Assembly (NCBI GenBank): GCA_039000515.1
Contig: JBCFYV010011164.1
Location: 36,082,021-36,146,020 of the forward strand
Direction of reading: 5' to 3'
From: Timema cristinae
Lineage: Eukaryota; Arthropoda; Insecta; Phasmatodea; Timematidae
DNA: 64,000 nt
Part shown: one piece after another, positions 45,207-56,362 of the stretch
Position numbering within the stretch: the stretch's first letter is position 1
Layout of the letters: each line of letters opens with the position of its first letter
Position numbers and translations under genes: made by a program
The notes under the pieces: model-generated
Seen by the model: the letters and a program-made list of their open reading frames with translations, nothing else
Database searches by the model: none
Told to the model about the DNA's origin: nothing

Positions 45207-46725
45207 CTAGCTTTAGCCCGCGGCTTCGCTCGCGTTAATGTTTATTTTGTCAATAAATTCAGGTTGTCGGTCGACACAGGAAGTATGAAAATAAAAAAAG
45301 ATGAACATATTCAGGTTGTTGGTCAATACAGGTAGAGATAAAGAAACCTACAAACTACACAATATAAATAAGGATTAAGTGTTGGAGTAGAAAAGAAGTA
45401 GCGGAGTGTGTGTCAGTAGAGTCATAGGTTATGCCTTGCCGCGAATTTAAAATCCCACTCCATCTTAAGTTTTACCTACAGTTAATTAACATCCCTTTTT
45501 TACTCTGCTTGTTCTTGGCCGTTGGAATCATGGGAACAGAATAGATCATTATTTTAGGACGCTCCTATATACTATGTTGTATGTCCTTCCATTTGGTGCA
45601 AATACATATAAATTCTGGGCATTGGACACACACGAACATGCTACATATAGCTGACCATGGGAAAAATATGGCTTTTCCAAATGTCCCCCTGCTACCTGCA
45701 ATGTTTGCCCTTGCGCTTTGTTAATAGTAATAGCAAAACTAAGTTTGATTGGAAACTGGATTCTTTTGAATTGAAATGGTAGGTCAGTGGGAATTATTGG
45801 GATTCGCGGTATGATTACACTTTCCCCTTTTCCCACACCTGTTAAAATGGTGGCACAGATTATATTTTGCCCTAATTGTGTAATCCGAAACCTCGTCCCA
45901 TTACATAATCGGAGTGCAGCTAAATTTCGCATAAGCATAACTGGTACACCTATTTCAATTGTAGTTTATGCGAGGGTACACCCGATAGCTCCAGAGAATT
46001 TAAAAACTCAGCAGGATATGAAGTGCTCTGTTCTGTGGCCATGATTGTATATAGACAAATACTCCTTTATTTCTCCCTGCACCTCTTTCAAAATGGCAGT
46101 GTTGATTTTGTTAACGATTTCATTTTTTAGTGCAAGAATTGCTCTTGCACACAACCAGTGATCACAACTAAAATTTAGTTGTAAGTCTGGGTAAACTTTA
46201 CCAATGAGCTCTACATCATTTTCCACCAAATTACAAAATTTCATGATGATCGGTCGAGTAGTTTAGGCGTGAAAGCGTAACAAACAAACAAACTCAAATT
46301 CGCATTTATAATATTAGTTAGGATTTTAAGATAGATGTGCCTAAAATAACTCGAGAACAGATTTTAATTCAGGATATCAGATTTTCTTCCGGGATACCGC
46401 AGGTCCCTTTTTCTGTACTCCAGGTATCATGTTGCAATTCATGTTCATATCAGTAGGCCGAGTTGTTATGCCGGACGACCGTCTAAAAGTTATTTTTTTC
46501 TATCCCTCGGGAACAGTACTTTTTTTCTGGATGGAAGGTACCCTATGTCCTTTTTCTGTATCCCTCGGGAATAGTAATTTTTTCTGGATGAAAGCTACCT
46601 TATGTCCTTTTCTGTACCCATGACAACGTGTATGCAAAATTTCATGATGGGATGATCGGTCGAGTAGTTTAGGCATGAAAGTCAAACAAACAAACTCACA
46701 TTCGCATTTATAATATTAGTTAGGA
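45207..46725 (-). mobile_element. Helitron relic with both termini
   Basis: On the minus strand the element begins TCCTAACTAATATTATAAAT at 46725 (after an A), a classic Helitron 5' end. It finishes CGCGAGCGAAGCCGCGGGCT, then AAAGCTAG at 45207, followed by T. The GC-rich palindrome just before CTAG is the expected 3' hairpin. A second 5'-like end with the same sequence lies at 46323, so the 5' ~400 bp is partly duplicated. Two ~57-bp direct copies of CCCTCGGGAACAGTA-type sequence occur at 46504-46620. The coding remnant inside is helicase only. Confidence 0.85.
45549..46244 (-). pseudogene. Helitron Pif1-type helicase, C-terminal remnant
   Basis: 46244-46008 reads KVYPDLQLNFSCDHWLCARA, then ILALKNEIVNKINTAIL. 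After a frameshift, 45938-45549 reads LRLCNGTRFRITQLGQNIIC, IIPRIPIIPTDLPFQFKRIQ, then FAITINKAQGQTL and SHGQLYVACSCVSNAQNL. These are the late helicase motifs (V: TINKAQGQ; VI: YVACSRV-type with R changed to C) of RepHel proteins. The Rep nuclease and Walker motifs are gone, so the element is non-autonomous. Confidence 0.85.
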
Positions 46726-47245
46726 TATCAAGAAGGAAATTAACTTACTGTAAGTCGGTTGATATAATAAAAAATACTTTTAAATGTATATCACCTTTGC
46801 GAACATGAAATAATGTGTTAAATATATCAATCAGCCTTCATTACAAAGTGTCAATACTAGGACAGCGAAAAATACTTACAAGTGACAATATATCATGTAA
46901 AATAGAATAATCCAATATGAGGTTCTTGATTTATAATAGGTACATAATGCAAAGTAGATTAGAAAAACAAATTACCTATCAATTGGACCACTTTAACCAG
47001 TTTAAAACAAATAACTATTTATTGACTTTATTTTGAAATTTAAATAAGTCAATGATCAGCGCTAAAATGTCAATGACCAGATAAACATATTAACGAGCGC
47101 TTCTTATGAGACAAGCGTCTAAGATGTTCATTCAATCAGTCTTGAAGACAGACAAAATAATATCAAATTAAGTGTTGAATGTATAATTTGGTACAATTAT
47201 TCGCCACAAACAGTAAAAAAAAATTTTTAAATATAAATACAATAG

Positions 47246-48750
47246 TTAATTTATATAAATATTTATGCTAAGTTTAAATAATATACCATATCTAAATAAA
47301 CATAAGGTAGTTATCGATCTATCATTGGTATCTACTACATTTGGCAACGCATTTATATCTGGTGTTGTGACCTTGTTGAGTGGTCTATAGTCAACACTAA
47401 ACCTGCATTTCTGTCCTTCATTCATGTCTTCCTTTTTACAATAACGATGGATAATGCCCAAGACTCTCTTGATACTATAAACCCTGAAGATAATTGTTCA
47501 TCAATCATATCCTGCACTAATGCTTTCTGACTAAACGGAATGAGTAAGAATTCTGAGTGATGGTCTTGGCATTCATTATCAGTAACTCCCTTATCTAAGG
47601 ATATAACTGGTAGGTTACTTCTTTCCCGAAAAATGTCCTGATATCTTTTCAAAGCTGACTCAGATTTCTTCCTTTGTACAGCAGTAAAATGATCCAATTT
47701 ATTGGAGGAATCACTACTCCTCCCAGCTGCTTCCTTGACGCATATCTTGCTATTTATTCTACTCCCATAGTTATTTACGTGGTTACCCGTGGCTTTACCC
47801 AGAACTGCGAGTTTCTAGTTTGATCTCCGCCAGCTCCCTTCTAAAGTTTACTCCCAGTCAGCTTCTATAATGTCTTTTTCTTCCACTAAATACCATTCGG
47901 CTATCTTTGGATTCCTAGGGATGTGAACTTTACACCCCGTAGGCTACTCAACCCTACGAGTATCCCATGTTGACACTGTGCCAGAGAGCTCAGACAAATA
48001 CTGCGTTGCACGTAAATCTGTTGATCGTTTAAGAAGTTGTCCGTGAACTGTGGCACGACTAAATAAACTAGTACCCTTAATCTTCTCTGGCAATTTCACT
48101 TCAGCCCTTACAGTCTTCCTCGTACCTGGCAACAGACTCTTACCAACAGTCATATATATAGGGACTCGAACAGATTTTATAGCACAGGCAGGGTTAATTA
48201 CTCCCTGATTACAACTACATTTATCCTTACTGTCTTCTAATCATAGGCTTAATTTTAGGTTATGAATAGCATCCCCAATCGTAACATCTTCTTTGATATA
48301 TTTATTATTGCTGAGTAATTTTTCAGGAAGTCTAGGACTAGTATGCCATCGTAATTTGAATTGGTCTGACATTCCACAACTTGAAATGCGACCTGATAGG
48401 TTCTACCTCCTGTCTCTAATTTCATCTCAACTTCTCTCCCAAATTCTGCATTTTGCTACCTAATAAACCCGAAATCTCAAATCTCAGTTTGGAAATCTTC
48501 ATGAATTACACACTCTTTTGCCATATAATTGAAATTTGTGCCCCACTGTACAATAAAAATTGATATTTTTTCCCTTGAAAAATACCTACTAGTAGCTTCA
48601 TTATTATCTACTGACACTTTGGGGACAATTCTCGCTGAGGACCGTAGAAAGTGGCTCCTACTATCCTGTTCTCGTTTGGGTTGTGGTTAACCTTCCCAGA
48701 ACACTGATTTTCTAAATAACCCATTTTACCACAACTATAACTTGCCCTAT
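47246..48750 (-). pseudogene. Gypsy-like LTR retrotransposon relic (gag knuckle, protease, RT start)
   Basis: Read on the minus strand, and broken by stops and frameshifts throughout. A CCHC-type gag knuckle remnant (CGKMGYLENQC) lies at about 48735-48700. A protease-like motif YSGAQIS (aspartate of DSG changed) is near 48560. Then come the linker to RT, SSGFIVSRESWALSIVIVKR, and RFSVDYRPLNKVTTPDINAL. The order matches Ty3/gypsy Pol. Everything after the RT fingers is missing, and no LTR was found. Confidence 0.72.
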
Positions 48751-50999
48751 ATTTGTGGACATCTCAGGCACTTTTGACAACCTCTGGTGGCCGGCGATGT
48801 TTGACAGATTAAGAGAGATTCAGTGTCCGGGGCAGCTGTATAGGAGTCTTAAGGACTACTGTCGTAATAGATACTCCACCCTGAGATGTCCAGGAAATAA
48901 GGTTCAGAAGCTACTGACGAAGGGATGTCCCCAGGGATCGGTATGTGGCCCGATATTTTGGGATGTCAGCCTGGAACCAGTGTTGTACTTGTTGGAGGGG
49001 ATGCCAGAGACGCAGGGTGTGGTTGCCTTCGCAGACGACCTTCTAATAGTAATAGAAGGGTACTCAAGAAGGAACTTAGAGGAAAAAAGTAACCAGGTGC
49101 TTGAAGAACTTGACACCTGGTGTAAAAGTGTCAAGTTAAAAATGGCACCGGCGAAGACGACCTTCATGCTGTTTAAGGGTAGATTGGCTAGGGATCCGAC
49201 AATAAAGTTAGGTACGAAATCTATAAGAAGAAGCCATACGGTCAGATACCTGGGAGTTACCCTAGATGAAAAGAGGAACTTCACAGCGCACATGGAGGGA
49301 GTGATGGGGAAAACTCTGTCGGTGATGAATAAAATTATAAGCATGGGACAGAGGCGGTTTTATCTGCCTATGCGGATAATAAGGACATACCATCAGATGA
49401 TCCTTCTCTCCATTATGAGCTATGGGGCGTGCATCTGGGCTCACAGACTAACCAATGTCGCTCCGGCTAAGGCGATTCAGGGTCTGCAGAGGAACATCTT
49501 ATTGAGGCTGACGGGAGCCTACCGGACTGTAGCAACGGATGCATTGAGTGTGGCCCTAGGTGTATGGCCGTTGGACCTCCTCATAAGGAAGAAAGCTGTG
49601 GCGTACCGGCTAAAAAAGAGAAACTTGGAGAAGGTGAGACTCCTCACCACACACGATGTGAGAACTTTTGGAGAGGCGGAAATAGTCCTGTTGGAGGAGT
49701 GGCAGAGACGTTGGGAGAGAAGTGGGACAGGTAGGAGGACTTATCAATTGTTCCCAAATGTGGTTGAGAGACTAGAGAATAAGCACTTCCAGCCATCTCG
49801 GGGTCTTGTCCACTTCATCACGGGGAAGGGTCCGTACCCGGCATCTCTAAGGAAGCTGGGATTGATAGAGTCGGGGAATTGTCAATGTGGTGAGGAGGGA
49901 ACCCCTGAACATGTGGTGCTTGAGTGTGTCATTACTCTAGAAGCAAGAAGGAACTACCAGAGAGAGATCCAGGGAAGATTAGTAGGCGAAGTACTGAGGG
50001 ACCCAATCTATTGGAAATTCTTAGACCAGATTGCACTGGAAGCGTCAGATAGAGCGAAGGCAGCCTACATAGACAGACTTAAAGAGGCACAGGGACGAAT
50101 AAGACGGGACGTTGACACTGAAAATGACGAAGAAGATGACAGCGACACGGAGGGCGGGACTAACACGGACACTAGTGCGGTCTCAGCGGGGAGTGAGTAA
50201 GGAAAAAAGGATTGTCAAAAGGGGATAAGCTGTAACAATCCTTGCCGGGAATAAAAAATGTGTATGTGCTGGGAGGAGCAAGCGCGAGCCCTGGGAACTG
50301 GATTCCAGTACGACTGAGTGTCTGAAGGAACACGGGGGATGCCCTTGAGATCCAGAAGACAGTTTTCCAGTCGTATGAACAAAAGTTAGTGGAATGATTA
50401 TGAACTCTGAGGGGTTCCCTGCACCGTATGACCCACCACCTTGGAAACAAGAGAGGTGGGTTATGGTTGATGGGCCCTCAGAGTCAAGATGGAGAAAGGC
50501 GGCTGCCCTGCAGCCCTCTGGGTGACGGTGTTCCCCGGCAGTAATGGGAATAGAATAGTTTAGTAATTTAGCTTAGCTTAGTTAGTAGTTAATATAGATA
50601 ATTAGGGACGGGGGAACTAGATAGGGGGTAGATTAGGAAATTCTGCTGCCAAGGGTAGAAAGTAGGCGGGGCACCAACTCTGATAGGGCGCCTCCCCAGG
50701 TGGTTATTATGGGGATGCCCACCTCTGCTGAGCGCTTGGCGGACTCGGGAGTGAAATCCCGGGCATTGTGAAGGGCCTAGCGGGGGAGGGTACCGGGGGC
50801 GTAATACACCCGGGGTGGATCAAATTGAGCTAAGGGTAGTTGAATTTCATTTAAGTTAAGAGCCAAAATATGTGTTGTAATGTTAAAAAGGAAATTCATA
50901 CTAAAATTGTGTAAATTAAGTAAAAGTTGCGTGGAAAAACGGCCCGGATTTAAAGATTGTAAGATACCGGGCCTGTAAACACTGAATAAATAAAAAAAA
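48751..50999 (+). mobile_element. R1-like LINE, 5'-truncated, with long open ORF2 end
   Basis: Begins inside ORF2 and keeps the 3' UTR up to an A-rich end (AATAAATAAAAAAAAG). The upstream flank is the gypsy-like relic, read in the opposite direction. The 3' UTR (50203-50999) is GC-richer than its surroundings. No target duplication was recognised. Confidence 0.8.
48755..50200 (+). CDS. R1-clade LINE ORF2 C-terminal part: reverse transcriptase and CCHC domain
   Basis: About 480 codons without a stop. It starts in the RT A motif (DISGTFDNLWWPAMFDRL; family DISGAFDN), followed by GCPQGSVCGPIFWDV (B motif) and VVAFADDLLIVIEG (catalytic FADD, residues ~91-94). Next are HTVRYLGVTLD and the thumb. 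A C-terminal zinc motif CQCGEEGTPEHVVLEC (about residues 376-391) and an acidic tail close the ORF. R1-clade enzymes copy their RNA at a nicked target; the lost upstream part would carry the endonuclease. There is no ATG at the beginning (GTG at 48755), consistent with 5' truncation. The intact frame implies recent insertion. Confidence 0.85.
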   Translation: MDISGTFDNLWWPAMFDRLREIQCPGQLYRSLKDYCRNRYSTLRCPGNKVQKLLTKGCPQGSVCGPIFWDVSLEPVLYLLEGMPETQGVVAFADDLLIVIEGYSRRNLEEKSNQVLEELDTWCKSVKLKMAPAKTTFMLFKGRLARDPTIKLGTKSIRRSHTVRYLGVTLDEKRNFTAHMEGVMGKTLSVMNKIISMGQRRFYLPMRIIRTYHQMILLSIMSYGACIWAHRLTNVAPAKAIQGLQRNILLRLTGAYRTVATDALSVALGVWPLDLLIRKKAVAYRLKKRNLEKVRLLTTHDVRTFGEAEIVLLEEWQRRWERSGTGRRTYQLFPNVVERLENKHFQPSRGLVHFITGKGPYPASLRKLGLIESGNCQCGEEGTPEHVVLECVITLEARRNYQREIQGRLVGEVLRDPIYWKFLDQIALEASDRAKAAYIDRLKEAQGRIRRDVDTENDEEDDSDTEGGTNTDTSAVSAGSE

Positions 51000-53100
51000 G
51001 TACTCTGTTGTCAGTTGACGCGTTCGGATTTGTGTGTAGCGATGGGGTGATTGAGCGTGTAGCTGGGCCAACAGCAGACGGTGTCCGTGAAATTGGGTAA
51101 GTCAGTTTTGGTGTTGACTTGGATCTTGCTGTCTTGTGGCTAATTCTACAAATGTATGCACTATATTACACAGAATAGATAACATTCCAACATGAAGAAC
51201 AAGTACTTTCAATTATGTTTAAAATAGTGTTTTGGATTGTGTTAAAAGAAATTATTAAAAGTAATGAAATAGTGCGAGAAAACTTGAATTTACGTTATTT
51301 TAATTGTAACATATAATATATAACTAAAAAATTTAGTATGTATAACAAAACAGTGATCTTTTACAAGGGTCGGCAACCCAAAACCTTAACATAGTATGAT
51401 TTTTGAACGGTCTTCCAGATAAAAACCTATCATGAACAGACTTTACTATGTTGAATCCAGATGCCCCTACGAAACGGCCATTTACAGCGCTTTGCCACAA
51501 CGCACCTTTATAAAAGAATTTTAATAAAGTTATACTGGGTCTTATCAAATGGAATAGAGTCAGTGTCGCTAGTGCTCTGGACCTCTGGACTAGGACACGA
51601 AAGTGCCTATGCTTACTAACGAGTGTATAGTAGACTCGACATGACATTTTAATCCAAATGTTTCTCTCCCAGTGATATCTTCACAGTAAACTGATAGTGA
51701 GCGAGTCTTAAATTTAAACCAGTATTAATTTAGTGTGTCGGGAGCTGGTAATTATTATATTTTTATAATATTTTTTAAAATGTATTAGGCTATATTTTAT
51801 GCATATGTTTAGAAGTAGTTTAGTGTTAAATTAAATTAATTATTCATTCAACCCATGATCACTATCCATAGCTAGTGAAAGAACATCTTAGGATCTTAAA
51901 TTATTTTTTTGTTTTTTGGGAGGCAAGGGGGCTTGAGAGGGCTAGAGCTCCCCTATTGTAGTTTGGGGATACCTGGAGATATACGCAGATCCGAAGAGAG
52001 AATAAAATGGGGTGGTGGTGGGGGTGAAGGGGGTTATGACCAGTTAAACATCGTGAGCAAATTTAATATCAAGTGATCAGAAATAGTCTCAATATCAATC
52101 ACCAAATGTGTTTATTTCATAGGCTTGGACTATATTTCATGGAATGAAAGTGGGATATTTTCACGCTCTGGAAATATTATTCTTTCATCAATATGATTAA
52201 CCCCTTATCTCTCTTTCAGTGCCAGCGTATCTTCGTAAGATTATTGTTTACAACACTCAACAGTTTTTCTCTTTTCTATGCACATCAACCTATTATGAAT
52301 AAATGGGAATATTTGTAACAATAGGCCTATGTGACAGTTAAGCCAACTTTAATTTAGGTCAATTTATTTATTATTTTGTTATATTATCACGTTTATAATA
52401 ACAAATACCAATAAGAAATCTTAAAAAAACTTCTAGGTGTATATAATGGTAAAAATAATTTGCCTCTGGTGGTTGGGGTAGCTACCCCCCAAACTTCCCT
52501 TGAAATACCCCTCCCTACCTCGCAATCCTGCTTACGTTACTGCCGGTAGAGTATATCTGAGAATGATATAGACTAACAGGCTTCCATTCTCCCCCCTGTA
52601 GATGCATACTCTAGCTTTACTCAGAGATCCCATAGAGAAGGGTCAGTGTGTCTACTATTTAAATTAAAAGAGTAGTTGAGGTGTATCCACACCCAAAGTA
52701 ATATTTTTATTTGTTCAGTATGTTCAGAGAAATATATTTCAACACCCCTCTTTCCTCATTTTCGCTAACCTCACGCCACGTTGTAATAGTAGTAAAAGTG
52801 GCGGTATATATTTTTTCTGCTCAGAACACCAGCGTTTAATTGGTTAGATCCATTCCTAGCATTTTCTTTGGTTGATACAAGGGTTGTCTATACTCAAGGC
52901 TTTGCATAACGCGTCAAAGTGTAAGTTAAATCAACTTTATGCATGGTGTACTAGTCACTATGTATACCTTTCCTGTAGTAGGGGAACTCTTTATAAAATT
53001 GTAAAATATCAAAGAAAAATTGAAAAAATTATGTACTCCTGACGTAAAAAAAATTGAATAAGATACATAAGTATAAAATTTTTAAAAATATTAAATTTAC
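51000..53100. other. Stretch without a recognised gene
   Basis: No protein motif found. 51333-51647 is a minus-strand frame without family resemblance. 52470-52550 has C-rich phrases (GCTACCCCCCAAACTTCCC) seen in decayed transposons, also near 2240. Confidence 0.4.
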
Positions 53101-53104
53101 CTGT

Positions 53105-53219
53105 TCTGTGGCCACATGGTCTAGGGGTAACTCTCGCAATATATTAGACTACCGATGACGGGGAGATCAGGGTTCAAATTCTGGTTGGGTAGTCTGAGAT
53201 TTTTTTTCCTAAATGGGTT

Positions 53220-53260
<41 letters not shown>
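53105..53260 (+). mobile_element. SINE head with (CT)n
   Basis: GGCCACATGGTCTAGGGGTA (A box), GGGTTCAAATTCTGG (B box) and GATTTTTTTTCCTAAATGG of family A, running into a ~38-bp (CT)n at 53222-53259. Confidence 0.65.
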
Positions 53261-53492
53261 CACACACAAATGGGGTGGTGATCATAGATAATAGAGTATT
53301 GTCTGAGAATCATAGATAATAGAGAATTGATTCGTGGCTTCTTTCAATTATGATAAAATGGAAAATAAAGTTTGGAAATCTTCAAATAATCAGAATATTA
53401 CTATAAAACAGGAACACCAGGTATTTTGAGCATACACAGAATTTCCTTCTTGTATTTAGTTCAAAACCTGCTTAGATGTTCATAAGGTCTCT

Positions 53493-53690
53493 TGTAGACT
53501 ATACAGCCAATGACAGGAAGATAAAGATTCGAATACTAGTCGGATGTAGTCTCCAAAATGGCTTTCCATTCTCCCTCCACGCAAATGCGGGTGCACTTCC
53601 TCTAAATTCAATTTTCTTCATCCCCAACACATTAGAACAATAAGAAAATGTGTATAGCATAAACATTATAAGACGCGATGCCAAATATAA
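53493..53690 (+). mobile_element. Old SINE family A, sense, head-truncated
   Basis: AAAGATTCGAATACTAGTCG, CCATTCTCCCTCCACGCAAA, ACTTCCTCTAAATTCAATTT, then ATTATAAGACGCGATGCCAAAT. Confidence 0.75.
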
Positions 53691-54009
53691 ATAGGCCTAT
53701 ATATTTAGGACAAAATATAAATTTTTTCTCAAAATGTACGAGTCTTAATAAACCGAAATCGTAACGTAATAGGAGTATGAAATAACTAGTGCACTAACTT
53801 GACAAAACTAGGAAAGCATTATATTCGTTTTCATCCTTGTTTTGGAAGCGACTTTAATCTTAAATAATTAGGACCAAATTTTTTTTTTATTATTTAATTT
53901 CCGATTAACCAGGATTTTATGGTGTTGTCTATAGGTAGACAGAATCAACATGATTCTATGCGCCCATGAAGTTAACATAAGTTGCATGCATAACATGTTA
54001 TACACTTTT

Positions 54010-54625
54010 AAGCTTAGTACACACTTGGAAACACTTTTTCCAACCCAATTGTTTGTCAACATAGGAAACATTGTTGGCAAACATTAAAGAAACATCGTTT
54101 CACGTCCAGACGACAATGTTGAAACATTTGTTTCTTGTACAGAGTTCAGTTGAGGGAAAGATGTCTGTTGAAGCTTATGCTGCTATGGCTTATGCTTTGC
54201 ATGTAGTTATGAGCTGTTGAAGAAGACAGAGAAGAAAATGGGGGTGGGTCTGTAAAGTGCTTCATAATTGTTTGTACTATGCAAATAAGATTCTGACAGA
54301 ACTGAAGATTGAAGACAGCAGTGGTTTTAGGAACTTCACTCGCATGTCTTCTACATATTTTTAAGTGGTCCCAAAATAATGAAAAGAGACACACAATTTA
54401 GAACGACAATCTCACCTACTAGCCCGCGCTGCGTGTTGTAGGAAATGTTGACCAACATTGTTTCTTGGAACTCATTTGAATGAATCACGGGAAACATGTT
54501 TTTCCTCAATGGGAAACATAAAGGTGACATGAAAAAATGTTGCTCAATAGTTGGGAAACAATTAGATAACAGTTGGCCAACTGTTTCAAAATCATGTAGA
54601 AATGTTTGCATTCACAACCTAGTTC
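54010..54625 (+). mobile_element. PIF/Harbinger-related transposon fragment
   Basis: Around 54160-54430 the plus strand reads RRQRRKWGWV, LHNCLYYANKILTELKIEDS and SGFRNFTRMSSTYF, then (next frame) GPKIMKRDTQFRTTIS. These match the N-terminal part of HARBI1-like nucleases (RRRRWWV, EDSSxFxNFTRMS, IGPKI). Both flanks carry repeated AAACATTGTTTC / GGGAAACA phrases (54025-54140, 54440-54610). The DDE part is missing. Confidence 0.65.
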
Positions 54626-56362
54626 ACAAAACTAACACCAAAAAACAGCCCTTGGAAATTTCAATCCTCTGCCATCAATCCTCATAAAACACTACATTTC
54701 AACTCTGAAGTCTGACATCAAGTTCGTAAGAGTGTTATAAATCCAAGTCCTGCTCTGTTTGCTAAAATATTATAATTGTATGAGAGGAAGCCCAGTGCTT
54801 TTTATACATCTCCGTTTTAAATTAATGGAATGGTTTCACTTCAATTTAATTTACAGCTACATCATTGTAACTTTGTACAGTTAATTTGTAATAGAATATT
54901 TAGTTTAGTTTACAGTTCTTCTAATATGACATTGGATAAAATTTGTGCTGTAGCCTACATCCAGATGATTTAGTAAAATACCAAAATCATTCACAAATTC
55001 GCCCATCAAAAAGTATCTAATTATAAATACAATTTATTGTTGATTGGAAAAATCAGTAGTCTCATCAGCTTCGACTGCAATACAATTTGCCTAATTTATT
55101 TGGGTTTTTACCTCATTTTGATAAACTTGAAACATTGAATCCATAAGTTAAATTTGGTTGGTTTTGGAGGTAGGCCTACCTTTAGATATATTTGATTTGT
55201 TCAATTGCAATGCAATAGCAGGGTCTAATTTGATTGCAAAATCAATTGAACCCAAGTAAATACCACCCTTTCATCATGACCACATAAAGCTAATTCAAAT
55301 TCTCACAACATTTAATACACATAATCTAGCTACTTAATATGTATTTGTGGTTGTCACCGTTTTTGTTGTGATTTTGTTTTTGTTGCAAATACGCACTACT
55401 TAATTGTGTCTGAAATCTATTTTGCCCAATACATTGTAGTCCACTAATGTATTTATATGATTAAATGATAACTTATATTTTTTCACTCATTTAAACGATA
55501 ACTTATGTATGCTCACTGTTTTAAATGATAACTTATGTCTCTTCACTCCTTTAAATGATGACATGTTTGTTGACCTATTTAAATCAAAACTCATGTTTGT
55601 TCACTCTTTGCAGTGATACATTTTTTAAATCAGTAACACCATATGTAATCCATGTAAAAGTTTCTTCCTTTGAAAGCAAACAAAAGAAACAAATTAATTT
55701 CATAGTTGGTTCACAACCACACATCCACTTATATTTATCATATTTTTTAAAATTAAAATGTCTATGCTAGCTACTGGATTTATTCGAAAACATTCTGTAT
55801 TTAAAATTGGCAGTGGCCTGTCTTTATTCTTAATTAAAAGCTTTTTTACCCAAACTAAGTACATTATTAATTATGTATTGCACAGAATTAATTTCAAGAT
55901 TGATTTTTAAAACACTTGAACCGATGAACGAAGATAACAACGTTAAGCAAATTGCAACCGATTCACTAATCTAATTATAATACCACGTGCACCTTTATGC
56001 CTTCTATTTTGCAAGCGATTTGACCTGACCAGACAGGCTTGTTTATTGTGTTATACTAAGAAGGGAACACTTCTCTCAACATGCGCCTTCCTTTAGGCTT
56101 GCATCCAGCATCTGCGCATCAAGGCCTCCCATCTTCTTCCCCTTTTCTGCCCTGAACTTGGGGTACATCACTATTATGCTTTGATCGAGAAGAAAATTTT
56201 GTTGGTATGTTTTCGCTCAGAAATTTTGAATGTTATAGTTAAAAAAGTTAGAAAAAGTTAATTTTAATAATTTTGTGTTTTTATTTAAGTTATGTAACAT
56301 TATTAAAATTTTATAATTTTTTTTTAAAGTATGATGTGAACATTAAGATATAACTCTAAAAA
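54626..56362. other. Stretch upstream of the unidentified plus-strand gene
   Basis: AT-rich. A phrase ACTCxTTTAAATGATAACTTATG is repeated 3-4 times at 55457-55600 (about 35-bp steps), a small decayed tandem repeat. Nothing else was identified. Confidence 0.4.
55457..55610. repeat. Decayed ~34-bp tandem repeat
   Basis: Copies of TTAAATGATAACTTATG followed by T-rich CTCAC..TTT recur at about 55463, 55493, 55523 and 55551 with substitutions. Confidence 0.6.
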
